A DNA stretch of 64,000 nt. Source: Ereboglobus luteus (GTDB lineage: Bacteria; Verrucomicrobiota; Verrucomicrobiia; Opitutales; Opitutaceae). The notes beneath the pieces were generated by a model that ran no database searches, was not told the DNA's origin, and saw only the letters and a program-made list of their open reading frames with translations. Location: positions 3,018,501 to 3,082,500 of the forward strand of contig NZ_CP023004.1 in the NCBI RefSeq assembly GCF_003096195.1, given 5' to 3'. The translations under genes were made by a program, and so were the position numbers. Below, piece after piece: positions 61,594-64,000 of this stretch. The stretch's first letter is position 1. Every line of letters starts with the position of its first letter.

Positions 61594-62627
61594 TCGACTC
61601 CGAGCATGAGGCAGTTGAGGCCGCTGCCGATTCCGAGGAGGGCGACGCGGTCGCCGGGTTTGACGGCGGAGTTTTCGGCGGCGAGGGCGAGCGTGACGGG
61701 GAGCGAGGCGGAGCCCATGTTGCCGAGTGTTTCAAAGGTGGAGAAATCCTTGGCGAGATCGAGTCCGACGGTTTCGTAGAGTTTGCGGCGGTGCACGGAT
61801 CCGACTTGGTGGCAGATGTAGCGGTCAATGCCGGCGGTGTCCCATGCGGTGGCGGCGGTGAAGTCGGCCCAGGTTTCGCGGGCGAGGCCGACGCCGGCGA
61901 TGAGGAGTTGCTCGGAGTCGGTTTGCATGGCGAGGGCTTCGGCGCCGTGGGTGTCGCCCTGGCAGAGGTCGTTGTATTGCGTGGCGGCGCGCCCGGCTCC
62001 GCCGATGAGTCGCGGGGCGCGGCTGCCGGCGGGGAGGAGCGAGCGGTGGCAGAGGATGGCGGCGACGGCTCCGGAGCCGATGGTGAGGTTGGCGAAATAG
62101 GGTTTGATTTCGTTGCGGTTGAGCGGCGCGGTGGTGAGGTGCGCGAGGGTTTGCTCGATGAGGGGGCGTCCGTTTTCGCCGGAGACGATCATGCCGGCGC
62201 CGATCTGGCCGGATTCGATGAGACCGGCGAGGATGACCATGCTGTTGAGAAAACCGAGGCAGGCGTTGGAGACGTCGAAGATTTGCGCGCGGGCGGCGAG
62301 GCCGATTTTGCGGTGGGCGAAGGAGGCGGTGGCGGGTTCGAGCATGTCGCGGCAAACGGCGGCGTGCGTGAACATTTCGATTTGCTCGGCGCGGAGGGAG
62401 GATTTGGCGAGCACGGCGCGTCCGGCGGCGGCGCTGGCGTCGGATGCGCGCGTGTGCGCGGGCCAGTGGCGGCGCTCGCGAATGCCGGTCATGAGTTCGA
62501 GGCGGCCGAAGGGCAGGCGCAGGCGTTCGTAGAGCGGGCGGAGTTGTTCCTCGATCGCGGCGGATGTCCAGACTTCGTCTGGCAGCGCGATGGCGAGGGA
62601 TTCGATGTGGGTGTTTGCGAAAATCAT
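61587..62627 (-). CDS. oleA: OleA-like head-to-head acyl condensing enzyme
   Basis: The 346-residue thiolase-fold protein has the nucleophilic Cys in VSNACLGFLNSM, the Glu of CRDMLEPATA that in OleA acts as the base on the facing subunit, His in ICHQVGSVHRRK and Asn in GNMGSASLPVT. OleA condenses two fatty acyl-CoAs to a beta-ketoacid, the first step of long-chain olefin and beta-lactone formation. FabH (KAS III) is the alternative, but the LEPATA and ACLGF motifs and the adjoining oleB favour OleA. OleC and OleD are not in this window. Confidence 0.85.
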   Translation of the reverse strand: MIFANTHIESLAIALPDEVWTSAAIEEQLRPLYERLRLPFGRLELMTGIRERRHWPAHTRASDASAAAGRAVLAKSSLRAEQIEMFTHAAVCRDMLEPATASFAHRKIGLAARAQIFDVSNACLGFLNSMVILAGLIESGQIGAGMIVSGENGRPLIEQTLAHLTTAPLNRNEIKPYFANLTIGSGAVAAILCHRSLLPAGSRAPRLIGGAGRAATQYNDLCQGDTHGAEALAMQTDSEQLLIAGVGLARETWADFTAATAWDTAGIDRYICHQVGSVHRRKLYETVGLDLAKDFSTFETLGNMGSASLPVTLALAAENSAVKPGDRVALLGIGSGLNCLMLGVEW

Positions 62628-62655
62628 GAATGGGTGGCGGAGTGTGCGAGCGCTA

Positions 62656-62827
62656 GAAATTCCAAATTTCAGTGATCAAATTCCAATAGAATTCCAGATT
62701 CCAGTATTTAAATTCCAAGAGGCGAGGCTGCGCCTCGTCCGGCGTCGGGACGCCGCCGCTCCTTGTGCAGGCGCGAGTTTGGTGCGATTTGTTTTTTGGA
62801 ATTTGATCACTGGAATTTGGAATTTCC
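62656..62827. repeat. Inverted-repeat element between oleA and fabI
   Basis: AATTCCAAATTTCAGTGATC near the left end is mirrored by GATCACTGGAATTTGGAATT at the right end; between them are further ATTCCAR units and a small GC hairpin at 62720-62738. The right arm runs into the last codons of fabI. Confidence 0.75.
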
Positions 62828-63664
62828 ACCGGCGCCAACCGGTGGCTCGGGTCGCATTGCGAGTTTGATGATTTCGGCGTCGTAGAAGTTGCCGCCAAGG
62901 CCGGCGTCGATGGTGAGCGTGGTGGCGTTGATGCCGCTGGCTCGCGGGCTGAGCAGGAAGACGGCGGAGTCGGCGACTTCCTGCGTGGCGAGGTTGCGTT
63001 TGCGGAGGGTGAGTTTTTCGGAGTAGAGGTAGCTTTCGATGTAGCCGGGGATGCCGGCGGAGGCGCTGGTTTTGAGCGGGCCGGCGCCGACGATGTTGAA
63101 GCGCACTTCGCGCGTGGCGGGATCGGCGGAGAAGGATTTGGCAAGGAAGCGCGAGGCGGATTCGAGCGAGGCCTTGATCGGGCCCATGTAGCCGTAGTTG
63201 TCGGGCGTGACGAGGAGCGACGAGATGCCGATGGTGACGACGGAGGCGTCGGACGCGAGGTGCTGTTTGAAGGCGCGGGCGATTTCGACGAGCGAGAAGG
63301 CGGAGATGGTCACGGCCTGGAGGAAGTCGGCGCGCTTGGTTTCGTCGAAGGGTTTCAGGCCCTCGGAGTAATTGGCGAAGGCGATGGAGTGGACGATGCC
63401 GTGTATGGGCGCGTGTCCGGCGGCGGCGATTTCGGCGGCGAGGCGCGCGGGCGCGCCTTCGTGTTCGACGTCGCAGATGAAAACGGGTTTTCCGGCGAGA
63501 AGGGTTTCGAGGGATTTTTTGCGCGCCTCGGAGCGGACGCTGTAAATGACACGCGCGCCTTGTTCCTCAAGCGTGCGCGCGATGTGCCACGCGACGCTTT
63601 TGCGATTGGCGACGCCGAAGACGACAAATGTTTTTCCGGCGATTTGGAGGAAGTCGGTGCTCAT
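62807..63664 (-). CDS. fabI: Enoyl-[acyl-carrier-protein] reductase (FabI type)
   Basis: The 285-residue protein is a classical FabI: nucleotide-binding FVVFGVANRKSVAWHIA, GIVHSIAFANYSEGL, active-site Tyr-x6-Lys in NYGYMGPIKASLES and NIVGAGPLKTSASAGI. It reduces trans-2-enoyl-ACP with NAD(P)H in the last step of fatty-acid elongation. The C-terminal tail (about 16 residues after EIIKLAMR, ending GNSKFQ) is encoded by the dispersed inverted repeat and is longer than usual. Beside a dehydratase and OleA it may supply acyl chains for hydrocarbon synthesis. Confidence 0.9.
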   Translation of the reverse strand: MSTDFLQIAGKTFVVFGVANRKSVAWHIARTLEEQGARVIYSVRSEARKKSLETLLAGKPVFICDVEHEGAPARLAAEIAAAGHAPIHGIVHSIAFANYSEGLKPFDETKRADFLQAVTISAFSLVEIARAFKQHLASDASVVTIGISSLLVTPDNYGYMGPIKASLESASRFLAKSFSADPATREVRFNIVGAGPLKTSASAGIPGYIESYLYSEKLTLRKRNLATQEVADSAVFLLSPRASGINATTLTIDAGLGGNFYDAEIIKLAMRPEPPVGAGGNSKFQ

Positions 63665-63681
63665 GTTGTTTCAGTTTTTCC

Positions 63682-63720
63682 GATTTCAGCCCTTCAGTCC
63701 TTTAGCCCTTCAGCCTTTCC
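63682..63720. repeat. Octanucleotide tandem repeat before fabI
   Basis: Units CCCTTCAG, TCCTTTAG, CCCTTCAG occur in the 29-base spacer upstream of fabI and in the last codons of the dehydratase (KAEGLKD). The family is the same as in the five signal peptides. Confidence 0.75.
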
Positions 63721-64000
63721 TGTTTGGCCTTCGGGTGTTTTCCAGACGACGGAATAATCGACGTTCATGACGCGCGTGCCGTCGGGTTTTTTGATTGAGC
63801 CGGTCATCATGGTGAAGCCGCCGAGGGTTTCTTTTTTCCTCACGTCGATGACGATGGTGTCACCGGGATAAACGGGGGTGCGGAAGCGCACGTCGTTTAT
63901 TTTGGCGAGGAGCGGCACGCCTTCGCCGGGTTTGGCGCCCGCGGCCTGCGCCTGGCGGGCCATGTAGAGCGCGCCGGTTTGGAAGACGGCCTCGCAGAGC
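63694..64000 (-). CDS. 3-Hydroxyacyl-ACP dehydratase (FabZ-like), 5' end outside window
   Basis: The frame is open to the right edge, so the start lies beyond 64000. The visible 101 residues include LCEAVFQTGALYM, where the Glu is the FabZ/FabA-type catalytic residue, then INDVRFRTPVYPGDTIVIDV, the standard hotdog strand, and VMNVDYSVVW. It dehydrates 3-hydroxyacyl-ACP ahead of FabI. The C-terminal KAEGLKD comes from the octanucleotide repeat. Confidence 0.8.
   Translation of the reverse strand, partial: LCEAVFQTGALYMARQAQAAGAKPGEGVPLLAKINDVRFRTPVYPGDTIVIDVRKKETLGGFTMMTGSIKKPDGTRVMNVDYSVVWKTPEGQTGKAEGLKD

Noticed and set aside
61368-62675. 435-codon plus-strand frame across oleA and the oleB start
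   Set aside because: Glutamate/glycine-rich shadow; the minus-strand frames have catalytic motifs.

Overview
The window looks like a chromosomal segment of a GC-rich Gram-negative member of the Verrucomicrobiota, most likely an Opitutaceae-type bacterium. This is inferred from gene content: a TonB-dependent receptor, an autotransporter with chlamydia-like FxxN/GGAI repeats, many secreted glycoside hydrolases, DUF1080 and Gfo/Idh/MocA proteins, a sulfatase and an OleA/OleB pair. No rRNA is present to confirm it.

Layout. Positions 1-10546 hold a TPR protein, a giant autotransporter and a TonB-dependent receptor, all on + and tightly spaced. Positions 10809-23886 are a run of exported carbohydrate-active genes: a GH2 enzyme, three GH28 pectinases, an alpha/beta-hydrolase (esterase-like) and two secreted proteins I could not assign to a family. 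Positions 23887-27289 are an accessory patch with IS630 and IS481 remnants and three small DNA-binding-type or hypothetical genes, flanked by tRNA-Leu(CAG) and tRNA-Gly(TCC). Positions 27517-37034 hold a tagaturonate epimerase, the RNase P RNA gene, an MFS transporter, a two-domain DUF1080 protein, two Gfo/Idh/MocA oxidoreductases and a sugar isomerase. Positions 37186-39052 hold an AT-rich secreted protein and a VapBC-like module whose toxin is frameshifted. Positions 39280-51542 hold alanine dehydrogenase, a sulfatase, a GH106 rhamnosidase, a universal stress protein, two tandem peptidase-like paralogues and two endonuclease/exonuclease/phosphatase proteins. Positions 51651-60500 are mostly housekeeping: HrpA-like helicase, Rsm22-like methyltransferase, SMP-30 lactonase and a VOC protein. 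Positions 60520-64000 form a minus-strand lipid cluster: dehydratase (cut by the edge), FabI, OleA and OleB.

How it fits together. The enzymes suggest breakdown of pectin or rhamnogalacturonan. GH28 would release galacturonate, GH106 rhamnose and GH2 side-chain sugars, while the esterase and sulfatase remove decorations. Uptake would be by the TonB receptor and the MFS carrier, and UxaE feeds uronate catabolism. The ole/fab cluster is a separate pathway for long-chain hydrocarbon or beta-lactone lipids.

The most unusual feature is at the DNA level. Two families of short tandem repeats, an octanucleotide (CTTCAGYC) and a heptanucleotide (GGAATGC), recur through the window and often lie inside coding sequence. 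The octanucleotide encodes part of the signal peptides of five consecutive secreted proteins. The heptanucleotide builds hairpin elements inserted in frame in hrpA and at the oleB 5' end. Several other dispersed palindromes fill the intergenic gaps.
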